The notes: generated by a model from the sequence alone, not told the origin. DNA of 64,000 nt from CAVPCZ01 sp963779225 (GCA_963779225.1 CAVZWW010000003.1:1984001-2048000); one strand, 5' to 3'. Counted from the stretch's first letter, positions 9,237 through 18,184 are shown. A program made the numbers and translations.

Positions 9237-9265
9237 TTGCGAGTCTCATCCCGTCATCGTATCTT
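9237..9265 (+). promoter_or_regulatory. Predicted promoter of recG
   Basis: TTGCGA at 9237-9242, a 17-base spacer and TATCTT at 9260-9265. With a start near 9272 the recG transcript would have a leader of about 270 bases, unusually long for this window. Confidence 0.55.
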
Positions 9266-9537
9266 GCGACACACGATTCTTTCCCATCCGGAATATTCAT
9301 GACTGACACCGGCCCCTTTGCTCTCCACGGGGCGCAACTCGTCGTCCGCCTGGCTTTCACATCCGCCTTCAAGGCGATGGCCTGCCCGATCACCGGGAGG
9401 GGCAAATTCCTCGCCGTTCAAAGCATCGTTTCGGGGGCCCGGCGGCCGCGCGTTATGATCTTCGTCCGGATTCCGACCTGCCTCTTTCTGCCGGCGCCGG
9501 GGCTCCGGTTCTCCCCGTACTGGAAGAAGAACATTCT

Positions 9538-11769
9538 GTGGCGGCCGGCATGACGGCATTTGACCGCACGTTGCTCTCCCGGCCGGTGCAGTTCTTGAAA
9601 GGGGTGGGACCCAGGAAAGCTGAGGCATTGAAGAAACTGGGGGTCACCACTGTGGGTGACCTGCTCCTCTACGTTCCCCGGAGGTATCTCGACCGCACGT
9701 CGATGGTCACCATCGCGCAGCTCCGTTCGCGTCTGGAAGTACTTCCGCCTCCCGGCGAGCTCGAGATCCGGCGTGAGGTGACAGTGGTGGGAGAGGTACG
9801 GTCGTTCCGGGTGATGGGGATCGGCCGCAAGGCCCGTCTTGTGCTCGTGCTGGCGGACGAGACGGGTTCAATGCAATGTCTCTGGTTCGGCGGCGTCCAG
9901 TACTGGAGGACCCGCTTTCATGTGGGTGACACGCTGGCCGTGTCGGGACAGCCCACCGCGTACGGCAGCATCGTTCAGATTGTCCACCCCGACGTGGACT
10001 GGCTTGCCTCCGAGGGAGAGGGGGAAACGCTCAGCAGGGATACCCTGCGCACACTGCATACCGGGGGATTGATCCCCCTCTATCCGTCCTCGCAGGAGTT
10101 GTCGCGTCTGGGACTTGATAGCGGTGGATTCCGCCGCCTGCTGGGCTCCGTGCTGCGCGACCATGCTGACCGGATCGTCGATCCGCTTCCCGCGGACATT
10201 CGTGCGAGGTACAGCTTCCTGCCCGTTGCCGCCGCAATGCGTGCCGCACATTTTCCCGCAGCGGGTTCGGATATTGCCGAGGGGTTGCGGCGGCTGAAGT
10301 TCGGCGAGCTTTTCGAGTTCCAGGTGAAACTTGCGCTGCGACGGCAGGTGCAGCAACGGGAGTCGCGAGGGATATCCTTCAACGTACAGAGCCGGCTGGC
10401 GCGGCAGCTTGTCGACGCTCTTCCATATGTTCTCACTCCCGCACAGACACGCGTCGTGAAAGAGATCCTGAACGACATGAGCGCCGGAAAATCAATGAAC
10501 CGCCTGCTGCAGGGGGATGTGGGAAGCGGCAAGACCGTTGTGGCGGTGATTGCGATGCTGGTGGCGGTGGAAAACGGATATCAGGCGGCATTTCTGGCGC
10601 CTACGGAAATTCTGGCCGAACAGCATTTCCGCACTATCGCGGCTTTGCTGGGCACGGTACCGGTGTCGCATCGACTCCTTGTGGGCGCCCAGAGATCCAG
10701 GCTCCGGCGCGATGTACTCGAGGATATCCGGGGGGGCACCGCGCAGATCGTCGTGGGCACACATGCATTGCTTGAGCAAGAGGTCGTCTTTTCGCGTCTG
10801 GGGTTGCTGGTGATCGATGAGCAACACCGATTCGGCGTGATGCAGCGCGCGCAGCTGCGTGCCAAGGGCGAGAGCCCTGATGTGCTTGTGATGACGGCGA
10901 CTCCCATCCCGCGGACACTTTCGCTCACTCTCTACGGCGATCTCGACGTCTCGGTGATCGATGAGCTCCCGGGCGGACGACGTCCTATCACGACGGTGAT
11001 CAGGTATGAGGATCAGAAAGAGTCCGTCTATGCCTTTGTCCGGACGCATGTCGCCGCGGGACGGCAGGTCTACTTTGTGTATCCACTTATCGACGAGTCA
11101 GAAAAGCTGACGCTCAAGGCCGCCACCGTGCACTTCGAGCAGCTGCAGCAGAAGGTCTTTCCCAAACTTCGTCTGGGGCTCTTGCACGGCCGGATGACGG
11201 GGGAGGAAAAGGAAGAGGTTATGCGCAGGTTCAAGGAGCATGAGCTGGATATCCTGGTAGCGACAACGGTGATCGAAGTGGGGATTGATATTCCCAACGC
11301 GACGGTGATGGTCATCGAGAACGCGGAGCGCTTCGGATTATCGCAGCTCCATCAGCTGCGCGGGCGCGTGGGGCGGGGGAGCGAACAGTCGTACTGCCTT
11401 CTGCTCACCGAACGCTGGGTGATGCCGCGGCGGCGCGAGCCTCAGACGTCGCAGACCGCGCTGGATCAGCAGCGGACCGCCGAACGGCGGCTCTCCACCA
11501 TGGTGCACACCACCGACGGATTCGTCATCGCGGAGGTGGATCTCGAGTTACGCGGACCCGGCGACTTCTTCGGTACGCGTCAGAGCGGCGTGCCGGAGTT
11601 CAGGGTGGCGAACATCGTCACCGACGGAGCGTTGCTCGCGTCGGCACGCCACGATGCTTTCGCGCTGGTCGCGGACGACCCGCAACTCCGCCGGGAAGAA
11701 CATCGCCCGCTCGCCGACCACCTCCGGTCCCGCTTCGCCGAGGAGATGACATTGTTGCACACAGGCTGA
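9538..11769 (+). CDS. recG: ATP-dependent DNA helicase RecG
   Basis: Branch-migrating helicase that reverses stalled replication forks and processes Holliday junctions. A wedge/OB domain fills roughly the first 250 residues. Helicase motifs follow: Walker A GDVGSGKT near residue 325, Walker B as DEQHRFGV near 425, MTATPIPRT in motif III, and ENAERFGLSQLHQLRGRVGR in motifs V-VI. RecG's C-terminal FFGTRQSG is also present. The length (743 aa) is slightly above the usual 690-700. The GTG at 9538 and ATG at 9550 are both possible starts; a GAAGAAGAA stretch lies upstream of the first. Confidence 0.94.
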   Translation: MAAGMTAFDRTLLSRPVQFLKGVGPRKAEALKKLGVTTVGDLLLYVPRRYLDRTSMVTIAQLRSRLEVLPPPGELEIRREVTVVGEVRSFRVMGIGRKARLVLVLADETGSMQCLWFGGVQYWRTRFHVGDTLAVSGQPTAYGSIVQIVHPDVDWLASEGEGETLSRDTLRTLHTGGLIPLYPSSQELSRLGLDSGGFRRLLGSVLRDHADRIVDPLPADIRARYSFLPVAAAMRAAHFPAAGSDIAEGLRRLKFGELFEFQVKLALRRQVQQRESRGISFNVQSRLARQLVDALPYVLTPAQTRVVKEILNDMSAGKSMNRLLQGDVGSGKTVVAVIAMLVAVENGYQAAFLAPTEILAEQHFRTIAALLGTVPVSHRLLVGAQRSRLRRDVLEDIRGGTAQIVVGTHALLEQEVVFSRLGLLVIDEQHRFGVMQRAQLRAKGESPDVLVMTATPIPRTLSLTLYGDLDVSVIDELPGGRRPITTVIRYEDQKESVYAFVRTHVAAGRQVYFVYPLIDESEKLTLKAATVHFEQLQQKVFPKLRLGLLHGRMTGEEKEEVMRRFKEHELDILVATTVIEVGIDIPNATVMVIENAERFGLSQLHQLRGRVGRGSEQSYCLLLTERWVMPRRREPQTSQTALDQQRTAERRLSTMVHTTDGFVIAEVDLELRGPGDFFGTRQSGVPEFRVANIVTDGALLASARHDAFALVADDPQLRREEHRPLADHLRSRFAEEMTLLHTG

Positions 11770-11785
11770 AAAACGCATTTTCTTC

Positions 11786-11813
11786 TTGACACACACCTCA
11801 AAATGCGTATATT
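11786..11813 (+). promoter_or_regulatory. Predicted promoter of the ATP-grasp/aminomutase operon
   Basis: A near-consensus TTGACA at 11786-11791, a 16-base spacer and TATATT at 11808-11813. Transcription should start around 11820. A 22-codon frame (ATG 11824, stop 11890-11892) begins almost at the predicted start site and its TGA overlaps the ATG of the first enzyme gene. Confidence 0.65.
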
Positions 11814-11888
11814 AGCTCACACAATGTTCTTGTCTCACGACTCGGAGAAGTTCTGGTACCTTCGGTACAACAGCATTCCGCATCATCA

Positions 11889-12980
11889 ATGACGGTGGCA
11901 CTCGTCTTCAATGCCAAAGCGGAAGCTTCATCGACAGCAGAGTCCTCCCCCGAACCCTCACCGGATTTCTCTTCGGGCACCCCGCGCGCCAATGATCTGT
12001 ATGCAGAGTGGGACACCATGGACACCGTCCATGCCGTCCGCGATGCGATCGCAGAGCGGTATGCGGTCACTCTGGTGCAAGCTACGGAAGATGCATACGA
12101 GCAGTTGCGCCGTCTGCGTCCGGACTTTGTCTTCAATATGGCAGAAGGGTTGTACGGCGTCTCGCGCGAGGCGCACATGCCGGCGATCCTTGAACTCCTG
12201 CGGTTACCCTACCTCGGCTCCGATCCTCTGACCCTTGCGTTGTGTCTGGACAAGGCGCGTACGAAAGAGATACTGGCATACCACCGGATCCCGACAGCGC
12301 CGTTTGCGGTGATTGATACCATGGAGACGTTTGACGAAACGCGCGTCCGCTTTCCGTCGATGGTCAAACCGCTGCACGAAGGATCGAGCAAGGGGATCTA
12401 CAACTCGTGTGTTGCGCGGAATCCTGACGATCTCGAACGCGAGGTGCGGACGATTCTGGACACGTACCATGAACCGGCGCTGGTGGAGGAGTTTCTTCCC
12501 GGCAGGGAGTTTACGGTGGCGATGCTGGGGAACGGGGATGACCTGCGCGCGCTGCCCATTGTGGAGATCCGCTTCGACGCCCTCCCGTCCGGGATGAATC
12601 CGATTTACTCCTATGAGGCGAAGTGGGTGTGGGACAGGTCGGACAATCCGCTGGAAATCTTCACGTGCCCGGCCGTGCTGGAGAAGACGCTCGCGGAAGC
12701 GATCGCCTCGGTCTGCCGGCGGACGTACCGGGTGCTCCGGTGCCGTGACTGGGCCCGCATCGACGTGCGACTGGATGCCGCCGGTGTTCCCAACATCATT
12801 GAGATTAATCCTCTGCCGGGTATTCTGCCGAGACCGGAGGACAATTCCTGTTTTCCCAAAGCCGCCCGCGCAGCAGGACTTTCGTATGCCGCGTTGATCA
12901 ACGCGGTACTGGACATCGCGATGACCCGGTGCGGCGTGCCTGTTGTGTCGAGCACTGCCCCCGGCGTTCTGGCACAATAA
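11889..12980 (+). CDS. D-Ala-D-Ala ligase-like ATP-grasp protein (first of two)
   Basis: A 363-aa ATP-grasp ligase that should activate a carboxylate as an acyl phosphate and join it to an amine. Visible: the N-terminal fold with VFNMAEG near 85, ATP-binding lysine region SMVKPLHEGSSKGI at about 158-171, VEEFLPGREFTV at about 200, and the metal-binding end EINPLPGILP near 308. The true Ddl signature NTxPGMT is not kept, so the substrate is probably not D-alanine. Residues 11-40 form a Ser/Pro/Glu-rich insert. It is the first of four same-strand genes ending with a lysine aminomutase. No good ribosome-binding site is seen; the overlap with a leader ORF may matter. Confidence 0.85.
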   Translation: MTVALVFNAKAEASSTAESSPEPSPDFSSGTPRANDLYAEWDTMDTVHAVRDAIAERYAVTLVQATEDAYEQLRRLRPDFVFNMAEGLYGVSREAHMPAILELLRLPYLGSDPLTLALCLDKARTKEILAYHRIPTAPFAVIDTMETFDETRVRFPSMVKPLHEGSSKGIYNSCVARNPDDLEREVRTILDTYHEPALVEEFLPGREFTVAMLGNGDDLRALPIVEIRFDALPSGMNPIYSYEAKWVWDRSDNPLEIFTCPAVLEKTLAEAIASVCRRTYRVLRCRDWARIDVRLDAAGVPNIIEINPLPGILPRPEDNSCFPKAARAAGLSYAALINAVLDIAMTRCGVPVVSSTAPGVLAQ

Positions 12981-12990
12981 CGGAACTTAT

Positions 12991-14112
12991 ATGGCAAGAA
13001 AATTGCGAATAGCAATACTTTTTAACGAACCAGTCGCGGGTGGTACCGATGTGCGCAACTACATCACCGAAACAGGCCAGCTGAGCGAAGGCCCCTCTAT
13101 ACTCAGGCGGAAGCCGGGAGGGACTGCACCGCAGGAAAAATCACCGGAATCGGCACTTAATGTGGATCTCTCCGAAGTGGGCGTGATGGAAGAGATGGAG
13201 GATATTAAAGAGGCACTCGGCACGCTGGGATACAAGACCTCGATTTTTAACGTCGATAGCGATATCCTGCGCCTCATTGACTACCTCCGCGTGCAAAAAC
13301 CCGACCTGGTCTTCAATATCGTGGAATGCGTCGAAAACGAATCACTGCACGAAATGAATGTTGCCGGATTGTACGAGCTGATGAAAATTCCGTACACCGG
13401 AGCCGGTCCACTCGCACTCGGAACGGCGCTCAACAAGCCCCGCGTCAAGGAGATTCTGAACTCCCACGGCATCCTTACACCGGGATATCAGGTCTTCCGT
13501 GTCACCGACCGCCTGGCCCTCAAAGACGGCATGAACTATCCCCTCATCGTGAAGCCCTCCCATGAGGACGGAAGCGTCGGCATCAGCGATTCCTCCATCG
13601 TCAACAACATCATTGAGCTCCGGAAGCGCATCCGCTTCATCCATCATGAATTCGACCAGCCCGCCCTCGTGGAGGAATACATCGAAGGTCGCGAGCTGAA
13701 CGTCGCCATTCTCGGCTCCAAACGTCCGCAGGTGCTGCCGATATCGGAGATCGATTTCTCCGGCCTGCCCGCGGGTGCACACAAAATCGTGAGCTATGAA
13801 GCCAAATGGATGCACGGTACCGCGGCGTACGACGGCACGAAAGGAGTCTGTCCGGCGAAATTGACTGCCGCACAGGAAACGGAAATGAAACGCACGGCGC
13901 TCGAGTGTTTCCACCTGATAGGATGCCGTGACTACGCACGCGTGGATTTCCGCCTGTCACCCGACGGCCGGGCCTACGTTCTTGAGGTCAACCCCAATCC
14001 TGATATATCCGATGAAGCGGGCTTTGCGCGCTCGGCGCGCACCGCCGGGTACACCTTCCCCGTCACCATCGGCAAAATCGTCGAGTCGGCCCTGGAGCGA
14101 TGGAACAGCTAG
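12991..14112 (+). CDS. D-Ala-D-Ala ligase-like ATP-grasp protein (second of two)
   Basis: A 373-aa paralogue of the preceding gene, sharing the pattern DLVFNIVE, LIVKPSHEDGSVGI, VEEYIEGRELNVAILG, SYEAKWMHG and the terminal metal site EVNPNPDIS. The last motif departs from Ddl even more than the first copy, so the two enzymes likely use different acceptors or act in sequence. Residues 30-70 form a hydrophilic insert before VDLSEVGVMEEM. The start ATG at 12991 is chosen because RKLRIAILFNEP is the expected first strand of the fold; an earlier frame start lies inside the upstream gene. Its end overlaps the GNAT gene by 13 bases. Confidence 0.86.
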   Translation: MARKLRIAILFNEPVAGGTDVRNYITETGQLSEGPSILRRKPGGTAPQEKSPESALNVDLSEVGVMEEMEDIKEALGTLGYKTSIFNVDSDILRLIDYLRVQKPDLVFNIVECVENESLHEMNVAGLYELMKIPYTGAGPLALGTALNKPRVKEILNSHGILTPGYQVFRVTDRLALKDGMNYPLIVKPSHEDGSVGISDSSIVNNIIELRKRIRFIHHEFDQPALVEEYIEGRELNVAILGSKRPQVLPISEIDFSGLPAGAHKIVSYEAKWMHGTAAYDGTKGVCPAKLTAAQETEMKRTALECFHLIGCRDYARVDFRLSPDGRAYVLEVNPNPDISDEAGFARSARTAGYTFPVTIGKIVESALERWNS

Positions 14113-14612
14113 AACTCCCCCAGGGGGCGGTCATCCGTCCGTTGCGCCGCGAAGATCGCCTTCCGCTCAAGACGCTTGTCGAAGCCACACGGGTCTTTAC
14201 CGTCGACGAGATCAACATCGCACTTGAACTGATCGATGCCGTCCTGGATACTCCGGGTCAACACGATTATGTGATCGCGGTGTATGACCATCACGGGCCG
14301 GCCGGCTACTACTGCATAGGCCCGACACCGGGAACGGACGGGACGTTTGATCTGTACTGGATTGTTGTGGACCCCCTCCGCCACGGACAGGGAATCGGCA
14401 GCGCACTGGACAGGCATGCCGAGGCGTACATCCGCTCGCACAGGGGCAGAATGATCATTGCGGAGACGTCATCAACACCCCGCTATGACCCGACAAGGAA
14501 ATTTTACCAGACCAGAAAGTATGCTGAGCTGGCACGGATACGGGACTACTACCGCCCGGGTGATGATCTGGTAGTGTATGGCAAGATTCTTGTCTCACAT
14601 CAAGGAGGATGA
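14100..14612 (+). CDS. GNAT family N-acetyltransferase
   Basis: A 170-aa acetyl-CoA-dependent transferase. The acetyl-CoA site reads VDPLRHGQGIGSALDRHAE at about residues 92-110 (the family Q/RxxGxG/A loop), preceded by the strand DLYWIVV. It differs from the larger AblB-type beta-lysine acetyltransferases (about 270 aa). It overlaps the second ATP-grasp gene and precedes kamA by nine bases, with the kamA ribosome-binding site inside its last codons. It most likely acetylates a product or intermediate of this operon, but the acceptor is unknown. Confidence 0.85.
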   Translation: MEQLELPQGAVIRPLRREDRLPLKTLVEATRVFTVDEINIALELIDAVLDTPGQHDYVIAVYDHHGPAGYYCIGPTPGTDGTFDLYWIVVDPLRHGQGIGSALDRHAEAYIRSHRGRMIIAETSSTPRYDPTRKFYQTRKYAELARIRDYYRPGDDLVVYGKILVSHQGG

Positions 14613-14621
14613 CAGGCACGT

Positions 14622-15767
14622 ATGGAACTCTGGCAGGATATGCTTCGCCAAAGTGTGGACAGCGGTAAAGATCTCGTCGAGCGGTTTGGATTTGACAGTG
14701 AGCTGGCTGAACGGCTGAACAAGCTCTTCCACATCCGGATCAATCCGTATTACCTCAGCCTGATCCGGCATCCCGGTGATCCCATCTGGCTCCAGTGCAT
14801 CCCGGATGCCAAGGAGCTTGAAGTGGACGGCCTGCCTGAAGATCCCCTCGCCGAAGACTCCCACAGTCCCGTGCCGAGCATCGTTCACCGGTACCCCGAT
14901 CGTGTCCTATTCCTTACCACCAGTCAGTGTTCCATGTACTGCCGGTTCTGTACCCGCAAACGGAAGGTGGGGGATTCAAGCAAGATCAACATGAAGTACA
15001 TTCAGGGAGGGATCGACTATATCGCCGCACACCCGGAAGTGCGCGATGTCATCTGTTCCGGCGGCGATCCGCTGATGATGACCGACTTCATGCTGGAACG
15101 GATCCTCTCCGGCCTGCGCGATATTCCCCACGTGGAAATCATCCGGCTTGGAACCAAAATGCCGTGTGTGTTGCCCCAGCGGATCACACCGAAGCTCTGC
15201 AAGATGCTCAAGAAATACCACCCGGTGTACATCAATACGCACTTCAATCACCCCTGGGAATGCACCCCCGAAGCAAAACGGGCATGCGAAATGCTCGCCG
15301 ATGCGGGCATCCCCGTCGGCAACCAGGCCGTGTTGATGAAGGGTGTGAATGACGACCCGGATGTGATGCTGGAACTCATGCGGAAGCTGCTCGTTATGCG
15401 CGTCCGTCCCTATTACCTCTACCAGGCCGACATAACAAAAGGCGCAAATCATTTCCGGACACCGGTGAGCGTGGGGCTGGATATCATGGACAAACTCCGC
15501 GGCCATACCTCCGGACTCGCCATCCCGCAGTTTGTAATCGATGCCCCCGGCGGAGGCGGCAAAATCCCTCTCCTGCCACAATACGTGCTCGGGCGCAACG
15601 GGAACGAAATCATCCTCCGCAACTACAAGTACGACATCTATACTTACCCGGATGTCGAAGAACAACCCAATATCCCCGCTGCTCCGGTGGAACGCCGCTA
15701 TACGCGCAAGAAGAAACGTCCCGCCCGCATTCACGCCCAGTACAAAGACGCTGAATCCAGGGTATAG
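14622..15767 (+). CDS. kamA: Lysine 2,3-aminomutase-like radical SAM enzyme
   Basis: A PLP- and S-adenosylmethionine-dependent enzyme of the KamA family, 381 aa, predicted to convert L-lysine to L-beta-lysine. The [4Fe-4S] motif is CSMYCRFC at about residues 103-110 and CSGGDPL follows. The PLP site is PGGGGK near 309-314. Both aspartates that bind the lysine side chain in the clostridial enzyme are kept, in YQADITKG and in FVIDAPGG, whereas glutamate mutases replace them; this favours lysine as substrate. A strong AAGGAGG lies upstream of the ATG. It is the last gene of the operon, just before a terminator. Confidence 0.9.
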   Translation: MELWQDMLRQSVDSGKDLVERFGFDSELAERLNKLFHIRINPYYLSLIRHPGDPIWLQCIPDAKELEVDGLPEDPLAEDSHSPVPSIVHRYPDRVLFLTTSQCSMYCRFCTRKRKVGDSSKINMKYIQGGIDYIAAHPEVRDVICSGGDPLMMTDFMLERILSGLRDIPHVEIIRLGTKMPCVLPQRITPKLCKMLKKYHPVYINTHFNHPWECTPEAKRACEMLADAGIPVGNQAVLMKGVNDDPDVMLELMRKLLVMRVRPYYLYQADITKGANHFRTPVSVGLDIMDKLRGHTSGLAIPQFVIDAPGGGGKIPLLPQYVLGRNGNEIILRNYKYDIYTYPDVEEQPNIPAAPVERRYTRKKKRPARIHAQYKDAESRV

Positions 15768-15792
15768 CCGGGAGGTGTACCCCAAAAAGAGA

Positions 15793-15830
15793 AGAGCCGC
15801 CGGCCGGTCCCATCACCAGCCGGCGGCTCT
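15793..15830. terminator. Bidirectional terminator after kamA
   Basis: A 12-bp inverted repeat, AGAGCCGCCGGC (15793-15804) with GCCGGCGGCTCT (15819-15830), separates kamA from the convergent response regulator. T tracts are short (TGTT on +, CTTCTCTTTTT on -), so it is better suited to the minus strand. Confidence 0.65.
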
Positions 15831-15831
15831 G

Positions 15832-16188
15832 TTACAACACCCCCGAGAAGATTCTTATCAGATGATCCACGGGAAATGGTTTCTGTAATACCAGGTCGCG
15901 GTCGTTCCTGCATTCGGCGGTGACCGCCCCGATATCGGTCACACCCGTCAGAAAAATAAACGGCGTTTCACTGTGCTCCGCCATCGCCCGTACCCGGCGA
16001 TGAAACTCCAGACCGTCCATCAGGGGCATGCTGACATCGGAAAGGATGACGTCGACGTGTTCACGGCATAAAACCTCAATCCCCTCCACCCCGTTCCGCG
16101 CGATGGTGATGTCATGCCCGACACTCCGGATGACGTCCTGCAGCATCTCCAGATACTCCGATTCATCTTCTACAGCAAGGATCTTCAC
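15832..16188 (-). CDS. Single-domain response regulator
   Basis: A CheY-like receiver domain with no output domain, 118 aa. Acidic pocket EDE is near residues 8-10, the phosphoacceptor Asp lies in VILSDVSMPLMDG near 50-60, the switch Thr in FIFLTG near 80, and the conserved Lys in VLQKPFP near 102. The ORF extends to an ATG at 16260, but that codon overlaps the predicted -35 element, so the GTG at 16188 with AAGGGA upstream is preferred. No histidine kinase is nearby. Confidence 0.85.
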   Translation of the reverse strand: MKILAVEDESEYLEMLQDVIRSVGHDITIARNGVEGIEVLCREHVDVILSDVSMPLMDGLEFHRRVRAMAEHSETPFIFLTGVTDIGAVTAECRNDRDLVLQKPFPVDHLIRIFSGVL

Positions 16189-16231
16189 AAGGCATCCCTT
16201 CCTGGCATCCCCCGGGTCGCGTGGGCGTTCT

Positions 16232-16260
16232 AAGATACGCCATACCGGAAGAGATGTCAA
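16232..16260 (-). promoter_or_regulatory. Predicted promoter of the response regulator
   Basis: On the minus strand: TTGACA (16260-16255), a 17-base spacer, TATCTT (16237-16232). Transcription should start near 16225, leaving about 37 bases before the GTG. It decides the start codon of the gene. Confidence 0.6.
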
Positions 16261-16274
16261 GGCGTGCGGTGTGG

Positions 16275-16303
16275 TTGCCTCTCATACCGCCTTTGCGTAG
16301 ATT
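16275..16303 (+). promoter_or_regulatory. Predicted promoter of dnaG, close to the start codon
   Basis: TTGCCT at 16275-16280, a 17-base spacer and TAGATT at 16298-16303. The dnaG ATG begins at 16310, exactly where transcription should start, so the message would be leaderless. Confidence 0.5.
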
Positions 16304-16309
16304 CTCACC

Positions 16310-18184
16310 ATGCGCATTCCCGATGAAAAGGTGGACGAAGTCCGGAACGCCACGGATATCGTCGATGTCATCTCTGCCGTGGTGCGGTTGCGGAAGAGGG
16401 GAAAGAGCTATATCGGGCTCTGTCCGTTCCATCAGGAGAAAACCCCGTCCTTCACTGTCAGTGCCGACAAACAGATGTACCATTGCTTCGGGTGCGGGGT
16501 GGGAGGGAATGTCTTCACGTTCCTGATGGAACGGGACAAACTCTCGTTCGTCGAGGCGGTGCGGGTGGTCGCAGAACGCGCGGGTATTACCCTTCCGGCC
16601 GAAGGCTCCGCGGAAAGCGGGGGGAATACCGAACAGGAACAGCTCTTTGACCTGACCCGCCTGGTGGGCCTCCACTTCCACGACAACCTGGTGAACAGCG
16701 TCGAAGGGAACCTCGCACGCGAGTACTTTCTTCACCGCGGTTTCACTGAATCAACAATCCGGAAGTTCGGACTGGGCTACGCCAAGAATTCCTGGGATGA
16801 TCTCCTCGGATTCGCGCGGCGGGAGAATATCGAGCCGGCATTGCTGGATAAAGCCGGACTGGTGGTGCGACGGGAGGATGGTTCGGGGTACTACGATCGC
16901 TTCCGCGGCCGCGCGATCTTTCCGATTTTTTCCACAAACGGGCGCACCATCGCCTTCGGAGCACGGAAACTCCGTGAAGATGATCCGCTGGGGAAGTATA
17001 TCAACTCGCCCGAAACACCCATCTACAGTAAGAGCCGCGTGCTCTACGGGCTCTCCCTCGCCAAAGAAGCCATCCGCGAGCGGGAGTTCGCTCTCCTCGT
17101 CGAGGGATATGCCGATCTCATCACCGTCTTCCAGGCCGGCTTCGAGAACATCGTTGCGTCGAGCGGAACAGCCCTGACCGTGGAACAGATTCAGCTGTTG
17201 TCACGCTATGCCAGGCACATCACGCTGGTGTACGATGCCGATTCCGCCGGATCAAAGGCGGCGCTCCGCGGAGGCGACCTGATTCTGGAGCATGACCTGG
17301 ATGTCCGTGTTGCTGAGCTCCCGCCCGGTGAGGATCCCGATTCCTTTGTCCGCAAACACGGGGCGAAGGCTTTCCAGGATCTCCTGGAGGGAGCGGTGGG
17401 CTTCCTGGACTTCCGCGCTCAACAGCTGCAGGCGGAAGGCCTCTTTTCGACCCCCGAAGGCAAAGCCCAGGCCCTCCGGCAGCTCGTGGAGACGGTCGCC
17501 CGGGTGAACGATGAACTGAAGCGGACGTTTTTTCTGAAACGCCTGGCCGAAAAATATGATGTCTACGAAAGCGTGCTGGCACGCGAACTCGAGCGGGTCC
17601 TGGGCAAGCGGGCAGCCACTTTCCGCGTGGAACGTTCTCCCGATCGTCAACCGCGGCCTGCCGCCCCTCCGACTGAGTATTCCATTCAGGCCGCCGACGT
17701 TCCACTGCCCGCACCGGAACGCGATCTCATCCGCCTCCTGCTGGAAAATGGGGGTCCGATGGCGGAATTCGTGTTTCAGCGCCTGGAACCGGACATGCTC
17801 ACGGTCCGCGCCTCACGGGAAATCGTGGACACCATCCGCAAGCGCTGGGAAGCCGGTGAACCCTGGGATGCCCGAACACTTCTGGGCGGACTTCCGGCTC
17901 CCGGAGTCCGGGATCTGATCAGCGAGCTCAGCATGCAACGCCACGAACTCAGTAAGGGGTGGAGCGACGCCGGTTCGGATCCGCCTCCACCCGATCCGTG
18001 GATTATTGCCCGTGACTGCATCGTGATGCTCAAGTCCCGCGGGCTGGAACGCCGCATCACCGACCTCTACCGCAGAATGAAGGATGCCGAACTCCGGGGC
18101 GAAACGATCTCCGCATACCAGCAGGAGATCCTGGACCTCCAGAGGGAAAAGCAACAGCTTCGCATGCGCGTGGGGGCGCCATGA
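16310..18184 (+). CDS. dnaG: DNA primase DnaG
   Basis: Makes RNA primers for replication; 624 aa. The N-terminal zinc-binding CHC2 domain is intact, with Cys38, His41, Cys59 and Cys62 (CPFHQEKTPSF and HCFGCGVGG). The TOPRIM core follows with LLVEGYAD near 262 and VYDADSAG near 306. A C-terminal helicase-binding region fills the last 170 residues after a Pro/Arg-rich linker. No ribosome-binding site is seen before the ATG, in line with the predicted leaderless start. No rpoD or rpsU follows, unlike the classical macromolecular synthesis operon. Confidence 0.95.
   Translation: MRIPDEKVDEVRNATDIVDVISAVVRLRKRGKSYIGLCPFHQEKTPSFTVSADKQMYHCFGCGVGGNVFTFLMERDKLSFVEAVRVVAERAGITLPAEGSAESGGNTEQEQLFDLTRLVGLHFHDNLVNSVEGNLAREYFLHRGFTESTIRKFGLGYAKNSWDDLLGFARRENIEPALLDKAGLVVRREDGSGYYDRFRGRAIFPIFSTNGRTIAFGARKLREDDPLGKYINSPETPIYSKSRVLYGLSLAKEAIREREFALLVEGYADLITVFQAGFENIVASSGTALTVEQIQLLSRYARHITLVYDADSAGSKAALRGGDLILEHDLDVRVAELPPGEDPDSFVRKHGAKAFQDLLEGAVGFLDFRAQQLQAEGLFSTPEGKAQALRQLVETVARVNDELKRTFFLKRLAEKYDVYESVLARELERVLGKRAATFRVERSPDRQPRPAAPPTEYSIQAADVPLPAPERDLIRLLLENGGPMAEFVFQRLEPDMLTVRASREIVDTIRKRWEAGEPWDARTLLGGLPAPGVRDLISELSMQRHELSKGWSDAGSDPPPPDPWIIARDCIVMLKSRGLERRITDLYRRMKDAELRGETISAYQQEILDLQREKQQLRMRVGAP

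Larger units (their letters stand above)
9120..9537. other. Intergenic region with divergent promoters; possible leader ORF
   Basis: A 418-base stretch between divergent dedA and recG. It carries one promoter for each strand (9149-9177 and 9237-9265). On the + strand an 84-codon frame runs from ATG 9299 to a TGA at 9551-9553 that overlaps the recG ATG at 9550. The recG frame itself is also open back to a stop at 9304-9306 but has no ATG. I cannot tell whether either is translated. Confidence 0.5.
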
